A DNA stretch of 64,000 nucleotides from Streptomyces yangpuensis (GCF_001005295.1 NZ_LBMK01000006.1:59716-123715); one strand, 5' to 3'; numbered from the stretch's first letter, positions 16,429-25,840 are shown. Notes: a model not told the origin generated them from the letters alone. Numbers and translations are program-made.

Positions 16429-18554
16429 GCACCACCGCTGAGCTCCTGAAGGGTGCGGCCGAGCTGTTCCCGGACGAGGTCGTCACGTCCGCGCACGTCC
16501 GCCACCTGGACCTGCCGTTCGGCGCCGGGCGCTTCGCGCTCATCACGCTGGACAACGGCTTCGACCACACCAAGCCGACCACCTTCGGCCCGCAGTCCCT
16601 CGCCAACCTCAACGCGGCGATCGACCAGGTCGAGCAGGAGGCCGCCGCCGGCACCATCGTCGGTGCGGGCATCACCGGCAAGCCGTTCATCTTCGCGGTC
16701 GGCGCCGACCTCAAGGGTGTCGAGCTGCTGAAGAAGCACGACGAGGCGCTCGCCATCGGCAAGGGCGGCCACGACGTCTTCAAGCGCCTCTCGGCGCTGG
16801 CCGTTCCGACCTTCGCGTACTACAACGGCGCGGCGATGGGCGGCGGCGTCGAGGTCGGTCTGCACTGCAGCTACCGCACCGTCTCCAAGGCCATCCCGGC
16901 CTTCTCTCTGCCCGAGGTCTTCCTCGGCCTGGTTCCCGGCTGGGGCGGCTGCGCCATCCTGCCGAACCTGATCGGCGCCGAGCGCGCGGTCTCGGTCATC
17001 ATCGAGAACTCGCTGAACCAGAACCGGCAGCTGAAGGGCCGGCAGGTCTTCGAGCTCGGCATCGCCGACGCGATCTTCGAGGGCGCGGACTTCCTGGAGC
17101 AGTCGCTCCTGTGGACCGCGAACGTCCTGAACGGCACCACCGAGGTCGTCCGTGCGGAGATCGACCGCGGCGAGGCCTGGGACGCGGCCGTCGCCAAGGG
17201 CCGCTTCATCGCGGACTCCAAGGTGCACGGCGCCGCTCCGGCCGCCTACCGCGCCCTGGACATCATCGCCGCGGCCAAGGACGGCGACCTGCAGGCGGGC
17301 TTCGACGCCGAGGACACGGCCCTGGCCGACCTCATCATGGGCGGCGAACTGCGCTCGGGCATCTACGCCTTCAACCTGGTCCAGAAGCGCGCCAAGCGCC
17401 CGGCCGGTGCCCCGGACAAGTCCCTGGCCCGTCCGGTCACCAAGGTCGGCGTCGTCGGCGCGGGCCTGATGGCCTCGCAGCTGGCGCTGCTGTTCCTGCG
17501 CCGCCTGGAGGTGCCGGTGGTCCTCACCGACATCGACCAGGAGCGCGTGGACAAGGGTGTGGGCTACGTCCACGCCGAGATCCAGAAGCTGCTCGGCAAG
17601 GGCCGCATCAACCAGGACAAGGCCAACCGCCTGACCGCCCTGGTGAGCGGTGTCCTGGACAAGGCCGAGGGTTTCGCGGACGCGGACTTCATCATCGAGG
17701 CCGTGTTCGAGGAGATGTCCGTCAAGCAGAAGGTGTTCGCGGAGGTCGAGGCGGTCGCCCCGGCGCACGCGATCCTCGCCACCAACACCTCCTCGCTGTC
17801 GGTGTCGGAGATGGCCTCCAAGCTCCAGCACCCGGAGCGCGTGGTCGGCTTCCACTTCTTCAACCCGGTCGCGATCCTCCCGCTGCTGGAGATCGTCCGC
17901 GGTGAGCAGACCGACGACGCCTCGCTGGCCACGGCCTTCGGTGTCGCCAAGAAGCTGAAGAAGACCGCGGTCCTCACCAAGGACGCCCCGGCGTTCGTCG
18001 TGAACCGCATCCTGACCCGCTTCATGGGCGAGATCCAGAACGTCATCGACGAGGGCACCCCGGTCGCCACGGCGGAGAAGGCCATCGAGCCGCTCGGCCT
18101 GCCGATGTCCCCGCTGGTGCTGCTGGAGCTCGTGGGCCCGGCGATCGGCCTGCACGTCTCCGAGACCCTGAACCGCTCCTTCCCGGAGCGCTTCACCGTC
18201 TCCCCGAACCTCGCTGCGGTCGTCAAGGCCGGCAAGCGCGGCTTCTACGTCTACGATTCCGGCAAGCCGGAGCTGGACCCCGAGGTCGCCGCGCTCCTGG
18301 TCCAGGGCGACTCCGTCCTGACCGAGGAGCAGGTCCGCGACCGGGTCCTGGACGCGGTGGCGCAGGAGATCGGCCTGATGCTGGAGGAGGGTGTCGTGGC
18401 CGAGGCCCAGGACATCGACCTCTGCCTCATCACCGGTGCCGGCTGGCCCTTCCACCTGGGCGGCATCACGCCGTACCTGGACCGTGAGGGCGTCTCGGAG
18501 CGGGTGAACGGCAAGAAGTTCCTCGCCCCCGGCATCGCGAGCGTCCCGGCCTAG
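16425..18554 (+). CDS. fadB: Fatty-acid oxidation complex alpha subunit (enoyl-CoA hydratase / 3-hydroxyacyl-CoA dehydrogenase)
   Basis: This 709-residue bifunctional enzyme hydrates enoyl-CoA and oxidises the 3-hydroxyacyl-CoA. The crotonase half (1 to about 300) keeps both acidic positions, GGGVEVGLHC and LPEVFLGLVPGWGG. The dehydrogenase half begins near 340 with the NAD motif VGVVGAGLMASQLALLF and contains IIEAVFEEM, NTSSLSVSEMA and HFFNPVAILPLLEIV. GTG at 16425 overlaps the fadA stop. A strong hairpin ends the operon. Complete and colinear with the S. coelicolor locus. Confidence 0.9.
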   Translation: MSTTAELLKGAAELFPDEVVTSAHVRHLDLPFGAGRFALITLDNGFDHTKPTTFGPQSLANLNAAIDQVEQEAAAGTIVGAGITGKPFIFAVGADLKGVELLKKHDEALAIGKGGHDVFKRLSALAVPTFAYYNGAAMGGGVEVGLHCSYRTVSKAIPAFSLPEVFLGLVPGWGGCAILPNLIGAERAVSVIIENSLNQNRQLKGRQVFELGIADAIFEGADFLEQSLLWTANVLNGTTEVVRAEIDRGEAWDAAVAKGRFIADSKVHGAAPAAYRALDIIAAAKDGDLQAGFDAEDTALADLIMGGELRSGIYAFNLVQKRAKRPAGAPDKSLARPVTKVGVVGAGLMASQLALLFLRRLEVPVVLTDIDQERVDKGVGYVHAEIQKLLGKGRINQDKANRLTALVSGVLDKAEGFADADFIIEAVFEEMSVKQKVFAEVEAVAPAHAILATNTSSLSVSEMASKLQHPERVVGFHFFNPVAILPLLEIVRGEQTDDASLATAFGVAKKLKKTAVLTKDAPAFVVNRILTRFMGEIQNVIDEGTPVATAEKAIEPLGLPMSPLVLLELVGPAIGLHVSETLNRSFPERFTVSPNLAAVVKAGKRGFYVYDSGKPELDPEVAALLVQGDSVLTEEQVRDRVLDAVAQEIGLMLEEGVVAEAQDIDLCLITGAGWPFHLGGITPYLDREGVSERVNGKKFLAPGIASVPA

Positions 18555-18580
18555 TCCGGACCGCAGGCGGCTGTTCGACA

Positions 18581-18616
18581 GCCGAGGCCCGCTCCCTCCA
18601 GGGGGCGGGCCTCGGC
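18581..18616 (+). terminator. Terminator of fadAB
   Basis: 12-bp stem GCCGAGGCCCGC / GCGGGCCTCGGC with a 12-nt loop, beginning 27 bp after the fadB stop. Confidence 0.65.
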
Positions 18617-18632
18617 CGTTCGAATACCTGTC

Positions 18633-18638
18633 TAAGAT
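18633..18638 (+). promoter_or_regulatory. -10 box for LCP gene
   Basis: TAAGAT lies 8 nt before the ATG at 18647 with no Shine-Dalgarno, consistent with a leaderless or near-leaderless mRNA. Confidence 0.4.
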
Positions 18639-18646
18639 TCACCCCC

Positions 18647-19702
18647 ATGACGGAAACGCACGCGACGGAAACGCACGCGCGGCCCGGACGCCGCCGACGC
18701 CGCATTCTGCGGATCACCCTGCTGCTGGTCGCCGTGCTGATCCTGGGCGCGGCCGGAGCCGGCTGGTGGACCTACAGCCACCTCAACGGCAACATCGACA
18801 GCGTCGACCTGGACCGGGCGATCGGTGACAACCGGCCCGCCAAGGTGGTCGCGAACGCGCAGAACATCCTGGTGCTCGGCTCCGACTCGCGGGCCGGGGC
18901 CAATGGCGACCTCGACCACGGATCGGTCAGTGGCGCCCGCTCGGACACCGCGATGCTGGTGCACATACCCGAGGGCCGGGCGAAGGCCACCGCGGTGAGC
19001 ATCCCCCGCGACACCCTTATCACCCGGCCCGAGTGCAAGGACCGCGACGGCAAGGCCGTGCCGTCCGCGAAGCGGGTCATGTTCAACTCCGTCTACTCGC
19101 TGGCCGGTCCGGCCTGCGTGGTCAACACGGTCGAGCAGATGTCCGGTGTCCGCGTGGACCACTTCGTCGAGGTGGACTTCGCGGGCTTCAAGGGCCTGGT
19201 GGACGCCCTGGGCGGGGTCACCGTCACCCTGGACAAGCCGATGAGCGGCGCCAAGGGCGGTCTGAAGCTCGACGCGGGCACGCACCGGCTGAACGGCACC
19301 GACTCGCTGAAGTTCGTCCGTACCCGGTACGGCTACGGCGACGGCAGCGACCTCGGACGCATCGGCCTGCAGCAGCAGTTCATGCTGGCGATGCTGGCGG
19401 AGATCAAGAAGCAGGACGCGCTCGGCAACCCGGCGCGGCTCTACAAGCTCGCGGACGCCGGCACCAAGTCGCTGACCACCGACTCCGATCTGGCCTCGCT
19501 GACCGCGCTGTCGGACTTCGCGCAGAGCATGAAGGGCGTCGACCCGGAGACGATGGAGACCATCATGCTGCCGGTCGCCTACGACAAGGTGGACCCCAAC
19601 CGCGTGGTGGTGGCCGAGCCGCAGGCCACCCAGCTGTGGGACGCCCTGCGCAAGGACGAGAAGGTTCCCGCCTCCGCGAAGGAGTCCCCCGCCAAGGGCT
19701 GA
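18647..19702 (+). CDS. LytR-CpsA-Psr (LCP) family wall-polymer ligase
   Basis: This 351-residue protein has a basic cytoplasmic N-terminus (RPGRRRRRILR), one transmembrane helix (about 22-42) and an extracytoplasmic LCP domain. Family motifs are NILVLGSDSRAG, RSDTAMLVHI, AVSIPRDT and FVRTRYGYGDGSDLGRIGLQQQFM, including the Arg/Asp residues that bind the polyprenyl-pyrophosphate. LCP enzymes attach teichoic acids, arabinogalactan or other glycopolymers to peptidoglycan. The tail KESPAKG is short, so the C-terminal LytR domain found in some paralogues is absent. Monocistronic, ended by a 17-bp hairpin. Confidence 0.88.
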   Translation: MTETHATETHARPGRRRRRILRITLLLVAVLILGAAGAGWWTYSHLNGNIDSVDLDRAIGDNRPAKVVANAQNILVLGSDSRAGANGDLDHGSVSGARSDTAMLVHIPEGRAKATAVSIPRDTLITRPECKDRDGKAVPSAKRVMFNSVYSLAGPACVVNTVEQMSGVRVDHFVEVDFAGFKGLVDALGGVTVTLDKPMSGAKGGLKLDAGTHRLNGTDSLKFVRTRYGYGDGSDLGRIGLQQQFMLAMLAEIKKQDALGNPARLYKLADAGTKSLTTDSDLASLTALSDFAQSMKGVDPETMETIMLPVAYDKVDPNRVVVAEPQATQLWDALRKDEKVPASAKESPAKG

Positions 19703-19722
19703 CGGGACCCCTGGGCGGACAC

Positions 19723-19760
19723 GGAGCCGGCCGTACGGGTGAACCCGTACGGCCGGCTCC
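19723..19760. terminator. Very strong bidirectional terminator
   Basis: Perfect 17-bp stem (19723-19739 with 19744-19760, arm begins GGAGCCGGCCGTACGGG) with a TGAA tetraloop between convergent LCP and permease genes. Confidence 0.75.
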
Positions 19761-19783
19761 GGCGTTCGCGCGGCCGCGGTTTC

Positions 19784-21283
19784 TCAGAACTTGGCGTCCG
19801 CGCCGACCTTGCCGAGACGGCTGTGCTGGCGTCCGTAGAGGAAGTAGACGACGACGCCGATGGCCATCCAGATGCCGAAGCGCAGCCAGGTCTCGGCCGG
19901 CAGGTTGAGCATCAGCCACAGCGAGGCCGCGATCGACAGGATCGGGATGAACGGCACCCACGGGGTCCGGAAGGACCGGTGCAGGTCGGGGCGGGTCCGG
20001 CGCAGGACGATCACGCCGAGCGCGACCACCACGAAGGCGAACAGGGTGCCGATGTTGACCAGTTCCGCGAGGCTCTCCAGGCTGGTGAAGCCCGCGACGA
20101 TCGCGATGATCCCGCCGAGCAGGACGGTCGCCCGGTAGGGGGTGCGGTACTTCGGGTGGGTCACGGAGAAGACCCGGGGCAGCAGTCCGTCACGGCTCAT
20201 GGCGAAGAACACGCGGGTCTGGCCGAGCAGCAGGATCATGCAGACCGTGATCAGGCCGACGGACGCTCCGAGACTGATGGCGCCCGAGAAGAACGGCTGG
20301 TTGACCGATTTGAAGGCCTCGGCGAGCGGCGCGGTCGGGGACATCTCCGAGTACTTCTGCATGCCGGTGACCACGAGGGTCACCGCGACGTAGAGCACGG
20401 TGCAGATGAGCAGCGAGCCCAGGATGCCGCGCGGCATGTCCCGCTGGGGGTTCTTGGTCTCCTCGGCAGCCGTCGCCACGACGTCGAAGCCGATGAAGGC
20501 GAAGAAGATGAGCGAGGCCGCCGTGAAGATGCCCATCACGCCGAAGTTGGTGGGCTCGTAGCCGAACAGCAGCTGGACCAGTGGCGCGTGCCAGCCGCTG
20601 ACGCCCTCGGCCTGGGGCTGGGCCGGCGGGATGAACGGCGAGTAGTTGTCGGCCTTGATGAAGAACAGACCGGCGATGATGACCAGCAGCACGACGGTCA
20701 CCTTGATGGCGACGACGACCGCGGTGATCCGCGCGGAGAGCTTCGTCCCGACGACCAGGATCCACGTCAGCACCAGGACCAGCAGGAAGGCCAGCAGGTC
20801 GAAGTGGCCGCCGGCATCGGGGCCGGACAGGGAGGTCGGCAGGGTCCAGCCGAGGTTGGTGTCCATGAGGTGGCGCACGTAGCCGGACCAGCCGACCGCG
20901 ACCACCGCGGTGCCGAGCGCGAACTCGAGCACCAGGTCCCAGCCGATGATCCAGGCGGGCAGTTCACCGATGGAGGCGTAACTGAAGGTGTACGCCGATC
21001 CGGCCACCGGCACGGTGGACGCGAACTCCGCGTAGCAGAGCGCCGCGAGGGCGCAGACGATGCCCGCGGCCACGAAGGCGAGGGCGGTGGCGGGTCCGGC
21101 GTTGTTCCGGGCCGCGATGCCCGTGAGGACGAAGATGCCGGTGCCGATGATGACACCCACACCGAACACCGTCAGGTCCCAGGCGGAGAGCGACTTGCGG
21201 AGCGCGTGTTCCGGCTCCTCCGTGTCGCGGATGGACTGCTCCACCGTCTTGGTGCGGAAGGGGCTGTTCATATCCCTACTCAC
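19784..21283 (-). CDS. Cationic amino-acid permease (APC superfamily)
   Basis: This 499-residue integral membrane protein has about 12 hydrophobic helices and the APC start region LTVFGVGVIIGTGIFVLTG, followed by VPVAGSAYTFSYASIGELPAWIIGW and FFAFIGFDVVATAAEETKNPQRDMP, the pattern of CAT-type basic amino-acid transporters. GTG at 21281-21283 is chosen because GGAGGT lies 6 nt upstream. Substrate (Arg/Lys or others) is not decided by the sequence. A long hairpin at 21318-21361 sits between it and upstream dxs, so it probably has its own promoter or is attenuated read-through from dxs. Confidence 0.82.
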   Translation of the reverse strand: MSRDMNSPFRTKTVEQSIRDTEEPEHALRKSLSAWDLTVFGVGVIIGTGIFVLTGIAARNNAGPATALAFVAAGIVCALAALCYAEFASTVPVAGSAYTFSYASIGELPAWIIGWDLVLEFALGTAVVAVGWSGYVRHLMDTNLGWTLPTSLSGPDAGGHFDLLAFLLVLVLTWILVVGTKLSARITAVVVAIKVTVVLLVIIAGLFFIKADNYSPFIPPAQPQAEGVSGWHAPLVQLLFGYEPTNFGVMGIFTAASLIFFAFIGFDVVATAAEETKNPQRDMPRGILGSLLICTVLYVAVTLVVTGMQKYSEMSPTAPLAEAFKSVNQPFFSGAISLGASVGLITVCMILLLGQTRVFFAMSRDGLLPRVFSVTHPKYRTPYRATVLLGGIIAIVAGFTSLESLAELVNIGTLFAFVVVALGVIVLRRTRPDLHRSFRTPWVPFIPILSIAASLWLMLNLPAETWLRFGIWMAIGVVVYFLYGRQHSRLGKVGADAKF

Positions 21284-21317
21284 CGACGCACCTCCGAACA
21301 GGTGTCGACGCACGCGA

Positions 21318-21361
21318 ACGGGCCGGGAGGCCCACTCCTCAAGAGTGATCTCCCGGCCCGT
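21318..21361 (-). terminator. Long nested hairpin between dxs and permease
   Basis: Outer 12-bp stem ACGGGCCGGGAG / CTCCCGGCCCGT encloses an inner 5-bp stem CACTC / GAGTG (21333-21347). It lies 41 bp after the dxs stop and 35 bp before the permease start, so it can act as the dxs terminator or as an attenuator. Confidence 0.55.
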
Positions 21362-21401
21362 GACGTGCAACCGCGCGGCGATCTAGTACCCGCCGTCCGT
21401 G

Positions 21402-23318
21402 CTAGTCGACGGTGGCCGCCGGCTCGCTGTCGTAGCGGCCGTCCAGCTTGGCCACCAGGCCCGTGACCTGCCGGGCGATGTCCGGAGCGGTCAGCCCGAT
21501 CTCGGCCATGACCTCCTTGCGGGAGGCGTGGTCGAGGAAGCGCTGCGGGATGCCGAAGTCGCGCAGGGGTACGTCGACCCCCGCGTCCCGCAGGGCCTGC
21601 GAGACGGCGGAGCCCACGCCGCCGGCACGGCCGTTGTCCTCGACGGTGACGACCACGCGGTGCCGGTCCGCGAGCGGGGCCAGGGCCTCGTCCACGGGCT
21701 TGACCCAGCGCGGGTCCACGACGGTCGTGGAGATGCCCTGCTTGTCGAGCAGGTCGGCGATCTCCAGGCACATCGGGGCGAGCGCACCGACCGAGACGAG
21801 CAGTACGTCCGGCCGGGTGACCTCGGCGCCCGGGGCGCGCAGGACGTCCATGCCGCCGATCCGGCCGACGGCCGGGACAGCCGGGCCGACGACGCCCTTG
21901 GAGAAGCGGACCACGGTCGGGGCGTCCTTGACCTCGACGGCCTCGCGCAGCTGGGAGCGCAGCTGTTCGGCGTCGCGCGGTGCGGCGAGGCGCAGGCCCG
22001 GGACGACCTGGAGGATGGACATGTCCCACATGCCGTTGTGGGAGGCGCCGTCGTCGCCGGTGACGCCGGCGCGGTCCAGGACGAAGGTGACCCCGCACTT
22101 GTGGAGGGCCACGTCCATCAGGACCTGGTCGAAGGCGCGGTTGAGGAAGGTCGCGTACACCGCGAAGACGGGGTGGACGCCGCCGGTGGCCAGGCCAGCC
22201 GCGGAGGTGGCGCCGTGCTGCTCGGCGATGCCCACGTCGTAGATGCGGTCCGGGAAGGCCTCGGCGAACTTGTTGAGGCCGACCGGGTGGAGCATGGCCG
22301 CGGTGATGCCGACGATGTCCTCGCGCTCGTGGCCGATCTTGACCATTTCGTCGGCGAAGACGGAGGTCCAGCTGGCGGCGGCGGTCTTGACCGGCAGGCC
22401 GGGGTCGGGGGGGATCACGCCGACCGCGTGGAAGCGGTCCGCCTCGTGCTCCAGGGCCGGGGTGTAGCCGCGGCCCTTCTGGGTGAGGCAGTGCACGATG
22501 ACGGGCCCGCTGAAGCGCTTGGCGCGCTGCAGGGCGGACTCCAGTGCCTCGATGTCGTGGCCGTCGATGGGCCCGATGTACTTGAGCCCGAGGTCCTCGA
22601 ACATGCCCTGTGGGGCGATGAAGTCCTTGAGGCCCTTCTTGGCGCCGTGCAGGGTCTCGAAGAGCGGCTTGCCGACGACCGGGGTGCGCTCCAGGATCTC
22701 CTTGCCGCGGGCGAGGAAGCGCTCGTAGCCGTCGGTGGTGCGCAGGGTGGCCAGGTGGTTGGCGAGGCCGCCGATGGTGGGGCCGTAGGAGCGCTCGTTG
22801 TCGTTGACGACGATGACCAGCGGGCGGTCCTTGGCGGCGGCGATGTTGTTCAGCGCCTCCCAGGCCATGCCGCCGGTCAGCGCGCCGTCGCCGATGACGG
22901 CGGCGACGTGGTGGTCCTCGCGGCCCAGCACCTCGTTGGCCTTGGCGAGGCCGTCGGCCCAGCCGAGCACGGTGGAGGCGTGCGAGTTCTCGATCACGTC
23001 GTGGTCGGACTCGGCGCGCGAGGGGTAGCCGGACAGGCCGGTCTTGGTGCGCAGCCCGGCGAAGTCCTGGCGGCCCGTGAGCAGCTTGTGGACGTAGGCC
23101 TGGTGGCCGGTGTCGAAGAGGACCTTGTCCTTGGGCGAGTCGAAGACCCGGTGCAGGGCGATCGTCAGTTCGACCACCCCGAGGTTGGGGCCGAGGTGCC
23201 CGCCGGTCTTGGAGACGGCGTCGACGAGGAAGGACCTGATCTCGGCCGCGAGCTGGTCGAGCTCCTCCTGGCTGAGCCGGTCCAGATCGCGCGGTCCCTT
23301 GATGCGGGGCAGCAGCAC
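21402..23318 (-). CDS. dxs: 1-deoxy-D-xylulose-5-phosphate synthase
   Basis: This 638-residue thiamine-diphosphate enzyme condenses pyruvate and glyceraldehyde-3-phosphate, the first step of the MEP isoprenoid pathway. DTGHQAYVHKLLTGR holds the phosphate-binding His, IGDGALTGGMAWEALN and VVNDNERSYG the ThDP/Mg site, and YDVGIAEQHG the catalytic Glu. GTG at 23316-23318 is preceded by AAGGAGG at 7 nt and begins VLLPRIKGPRDLDRL; a further 64 open codons upstream lack homology. AGTCTA at 23353-23358 gives a TAGACT -10 box on this strand. Confidence 0.93.
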   Translation of the reverse strand: MLLPRIKGPRDLDRLSQEELDQLAAEIRSFLVDAVSKTGGHLGPNLGVVELTIALHRVFDSPKDKVLFDTGHQAYVHKLLTGRQDFAGLRTKTGLSGYPSRAESDHDVIENSHASTVLGWADGLAKANEVLGREDHHVAAVIGDGALTGGMAWEALNNIAAAKDRPLVIVVNDNERSYGPTIGGLANHLATLRTTDGYERFLARGKEILERTPVVGKPLFETLHGAKKGLKDFIAPQGMFEDLGLKYIGPIDGHDIEALESALQRAKRFSGPVIVHCLTQKGRGYTPALEHEADRFHAVGVIPPDPGLPVKTAAASWTSVFADEMVKIGHEREDIVGITAAMLHPVGLNKFAEAFPDRIYDVGIAEQHGATSAAGLATGGVHPVFAVYATFLNRAFDQVLMDVALHKCGVTFVLDRAGVTGDDGASHNGMWDMSILQVVPGLRLAAPRDAEQLRSQLREAVEVKDAPTVVRFSKGVVGPAVPAVGRIGGMDVLRAPGAEVTRPDVLLVSVGALAPMCLEIADLLDKQGISTTVVDPRWVKPVDEALAPLADRHRVVVTVEDNGRAGGVGSAVSQALRDAGVDVPLRDFGIPQRFLDHASRKEVMAEIGLTAPDIARQVTGLVAKLDGRYDSEPAATVD

Positions 23319-23352
23319 CCGTGCCTCCTTGCAGTTGCTTGCTGGTCTGTCG

Positions 23353-23358
23353 AGTCTA
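23353..23358 (-). promoter_or_regulatory. -10 box upstream of dxs
   Basis: TAGACT on the minus strand, 35 bp upstream of the GTG start and Shine-Dalgarno; the -35 region is not clear. Confidence 0.35.
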
Positions 23359-23543
23359 ATGTTCCGTCTCCGCGCCCGGTCATCGGGCCGTCCCGGAGCG
23401 GTCACACCTTTGTCATACATGTACGCCCGACCGGGCGGCCACACCTCGCATACGGGCGTATACCCGCACACGAGTACCCCGCACATGCACGCACCGATGC
23501 CCGGCACCACGGGAAGTGGCGCCGGGCACTGTGACCGGTGTTA

Positions 23544-23565
23544 CCGCCGGAGGCAGCTCCGGCGG
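23544..23565 (-). terminator. Terminator of the xylFGH operon
   Basis: 9-bp perfect stem CCGCCGGAG / CTCCGGCGG with a 4-nt loop, 17 bp beyond the xylH stop. Confidence 0.6.
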
Positions 23566-23581
23566 GCCGTCGGACGCGCGG

Positions 23582-24895
23582 TCAGGCGCGGCCGGCCGAC
23601 TTCTGGGTCTTGCGGGTGACCGAGTCGATCACCACGGTGGCCAGCAGCACCGCGCCGGTGATCATGTACTGGATCGGCGTCGCGATGCCTTCCAGGGCCA
23701 GACCGTACTGGATCGAGACGATGACCATGACGCCGAGGAGGGCGTTCCAGGTCCGGCCCCGGCCGCCGAAGAGGCTGGTGCCGCCGATGACGGCCGCCGC
23801 GATCACGTTCATCAGCAGGTCGCCGGCACCGGCGCTCTGGTTGGCCGCCGCGATCTTGGAGGCCCAGAACAGGCCGCCGATGGCGGCGAAGGTGCTGGAG
23901 ATCGCGAAGACCGTGACCCGGATCCGGGTGACGTTGATACCCGCACGGCGGGAGGCCTCGACGCTGCCACCCAGTGCGAAAACGTTTCGCCCGAAGGTCG
24001 TGCGGCGCAGCAGGAAGTCCGTGACGATCAGGGCCAGCAGGAAGAGCACCACCGCGAGCGGCAGGCCCTTGTACTGGTTGAACACCACGGCGGGGCCGAA
24101 GGCGAACACCGCGAGCAGGCCGGTGCGCAGCAGGATCTCGGAGAGCGGCCGGGACGGCATCCCGGCCGCCTCGCGGCGCCTCGCGTCGAGGAAGGCGGCG
24201 ACGAAGTAGCCCGCCACCGCGACCGCGGCCAGCCCGTAGGCGACGGCGACGTCCGAGAAGAAGTACGTGGTCAGCTGGCCGACCACGCCGTCGGAGTCGA
24301 TGTTGATCGTGCCGTTGCTGCCGAGGATCTGCAGCATCGCGCCGAGCCAGAAGAGCAGGCCCGACAGGGTGACGGCGAAGGCCGGGGCGCCGAGCTTGGC
24401 GAAGAAGAAACCGTGGATGGAGCCGATCAGGGCGCCTCCGACGACGGCCGCCAGGATGGCCAGCCATTCGTTCACACCGTGGCTGACGGCGAGGACGGCG
24501 ACGATGGCGCCCGAGACACCGCTGACCGAGCCGACCGAGAGGTCGATCTCGCCGAGCAGCAGCACGAAGATGATGCCGATGGCGATCATGCCGGTGCCGG
24601 TCATCGTGATCGCGATGTTGCTGAGGTTCTCCGGGGAGAGGAAGTTCGAGTTCAGCCCCTGGAAGATGGACCAGATGACGATCAGGCCGATGACGACCGG
24701 GAGGGAACCCAGGTCGCCCGCCTTCATCTTGTGTTTGAACTCGCCCCAGTAGCCGGCGAGGCCCTCTTCCCTGACGAGCAGGCGGGGGTCCACGGCCGGG
24801 ATCGCGTCGTGCGCGGCCGCGGGGTTGACCGGGTTGATGTGCTCCTGCTGGTCGACGGTGCCCTTGGGACCGGTGGCAGGGTTCGGGGTGCTCAC
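23582..24895 (-). CDS. xylH: Sugar ABC transporter permease (XylH type)
   Basis: This 437-residue permease of the ribose/xylose (CUT2) class has about ten membrane helices and the conserved GEIDLSVGSVSGVSGAIVAVL and GRNVFALGGSVEASRRAGI segments. A 50-residue hydrophilic N-terminus (MSTPNPATG...) precedes the first helix. GTG at 24893-24895 overlaps the xylG stop as GTGA. With XylG and XylF it forms a complete importer, most likely for D-xylose given similarity and the adjacent ROK regulator; other pentoses or hexoses remain possible. Confidence 0.85.
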   Translation of the reverse strand: MSTPNPATGPKGTVDQQEHINPVNPAAAHDAIPAVDPRLLVREEGLAGYWGEFKHKMKAGDLGSLPVVIGLIVIWSIFQGLNSNFLSPENLSNIAITMTGTGMIAIGIIFVLLLGEIDLSVGSVSGVSGAIVAVLAVSHGVNEWLAILAAVVGGALIGSIHGFFFAKLGAPAFAVTLSGLLFWLGAMLQILGSNGTINIDSDGVVGQLTTYFFSDVAVAYGLAAVAVAGYFVAAFLDARRREAAGMPSRPLSEILLRTGLLAVFAFGPAVVFNQYKGLPLAVVLFLLALIVTDFLLRRTTFGRNVFALGGSVEASRRAGINVTRIRVTVFAISSTFAAIGGLFWASKIAAANQSAGAGDLLMNVIAAAVIGGTSLFGGRGRTWNALLGVMVIVSIQYGLALEGIATPIQYMITGAVLLATVVIDSVTRKTQKSAGRA

Positions 24896-25680
24896 TTGCC
24901 GGCCTCCGAGGTGCGGGCCGCCCGGCGGGTCACGGCGTTGTCCGTGGCACCGGTGATGGCGGAGATGATCTCTTCCTGCGAGGTGTCGGCGACGTTGAAG
25001 ACACCGTTGTTGCGGCCCAGCCGCAGGACCGCCACCTTGTCGGCGACGGCCTTCACATCGGCCATGTTGTGGCTGATGAGGATGACGGCGTGGCCGCGCT
25101 CACGCAGCCGCTCCACCAGGTCGAGCACCTGAGCGGTCTGCTCGACGCCGAGGGCGGCGGTGGGCTCGTCGAGGATGACGAGCTGGGGCTCGCCCAGCAT
25201 GGAACGGGCGATCGCCACGGTCTGGCGCTGACCGCCCGACAGCGAGGCGATGGGGATCCGGACACTGGGGATCCGGATGGACAGCGTGGTCAGGAGCTCG
25301 CGGGCGCGCCGCTCCATCTCCACCTCGTCGAGGACGCCGAACTTCTTGAGCTCGCGGCCGAGGAACAGGTTGCCGACGACATCGATGTTGTCGCACAGCG
25401 CCAGGTCCTGGTAGACCGTCGCGATGCCCAGGTTCTGGGCGTCGTGGGGCTTGCCGATGGAAACCGGGCGCCCCTCCCACTCGATGACTCCGTCATCGAT
25501 GGGGTGCACGCCGGCGATCGTCTTGACCAGCGTGGACTTGCCGGCACCGTTGTCGCCGACCAGGGCGACCACTTCACCGGAGTGGATCTCGAGTTCTACG
25601 TCGGTCAGGGCCTGAACGGCGCCGAACCGCTTCGAGACCCCTCGCAACGCCAGCACGGGCGCAGCGGACACATGAACCAT
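24892..25680 (-). CDS. xylG: Sugar ABC transporter ATP-binding protein (single-domain XylG)
   Basis: This 262-residue ATPase has Walker A VGDNGAGKSTLVK, signature LSGGQRQTVAIARSML, Walker B LVILDEPTAAL and the switch HNMADV. Typical E. coli XylG/RbsA proteins carry two fused ATPase domains (about 500 residues); here there is one, so it must act as a homodimer. The start MVHVSAAPVLALRG at 25678-25680 follows a 160-bp gap with a strong hairpin after xylF. Its stop overlaps the xylH start. Confidence 0.85.
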   Translation of the reverse strand: MVHVSAAPVLALRGVSKRFGAVQALTDVELEIHSGEVVALVGDNGAGKSTLVKTIAGVHPIDDGVIEWEGRPVSIGKPHDAQNLGIATVYQDLALCDNIDVVGNLFLGRELKKFGVLDEVEMERRARELLTTLSIRIPSVRIPIASLSGGQRQTVAIARSMLGEPQLVILDEPTAALGVEQTAQVLDLVERLRERGHAVILISHNMADVKAVADKVAVLRLGRNNGVFNVADTSQEEIISAITGATDNAVTRRAARTSEAGK

Positions 25681-25753
25681 CTCCTTCGCCGCCTGACCGG
25701 CGGGGATGTCGTGCAGAAGAGCAGGAGCGGGGCGAATGGGGGAACGTTTCTGC

Positions 25754-25798
25754 CCGGCGCCCCGCCGGGTGGCGGGGAAAGGAGGGGCGGGGCGCCGG
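25754..25798 (-). promoter_or_regulatory. Intercistronic hairpin between xylF and xylG
   Basis: 13-bp perfect stem CCGGCGCCCCGCC / GGCGGGGCGCCGG with a 19-nt loop in the 160-bp gap. Such hairpins commonly protect the 3' end of the binding-protein mRNA or partially terminate, giving excess XylF over the membrane components. Confidence 0.55.
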
Positions 25799-25840
25799 TC
25801 AGGTACGTGGGGCCGTCTCGTGGGGAGGCGGCGGGGGCCG

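Larger units (their letters stand above)
23319..23581. other. Intergenic region between xylH and dxs
   Basis: This 263-bp region holds the dxs promoter side (23319-23400), an AT-richer stretch with the inverted repeat ATACG-gg-CGTAT (23450-23461) and the xyl-operon terminator (23544-23565). No coding sequence is supported. Confidence 0.5.
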
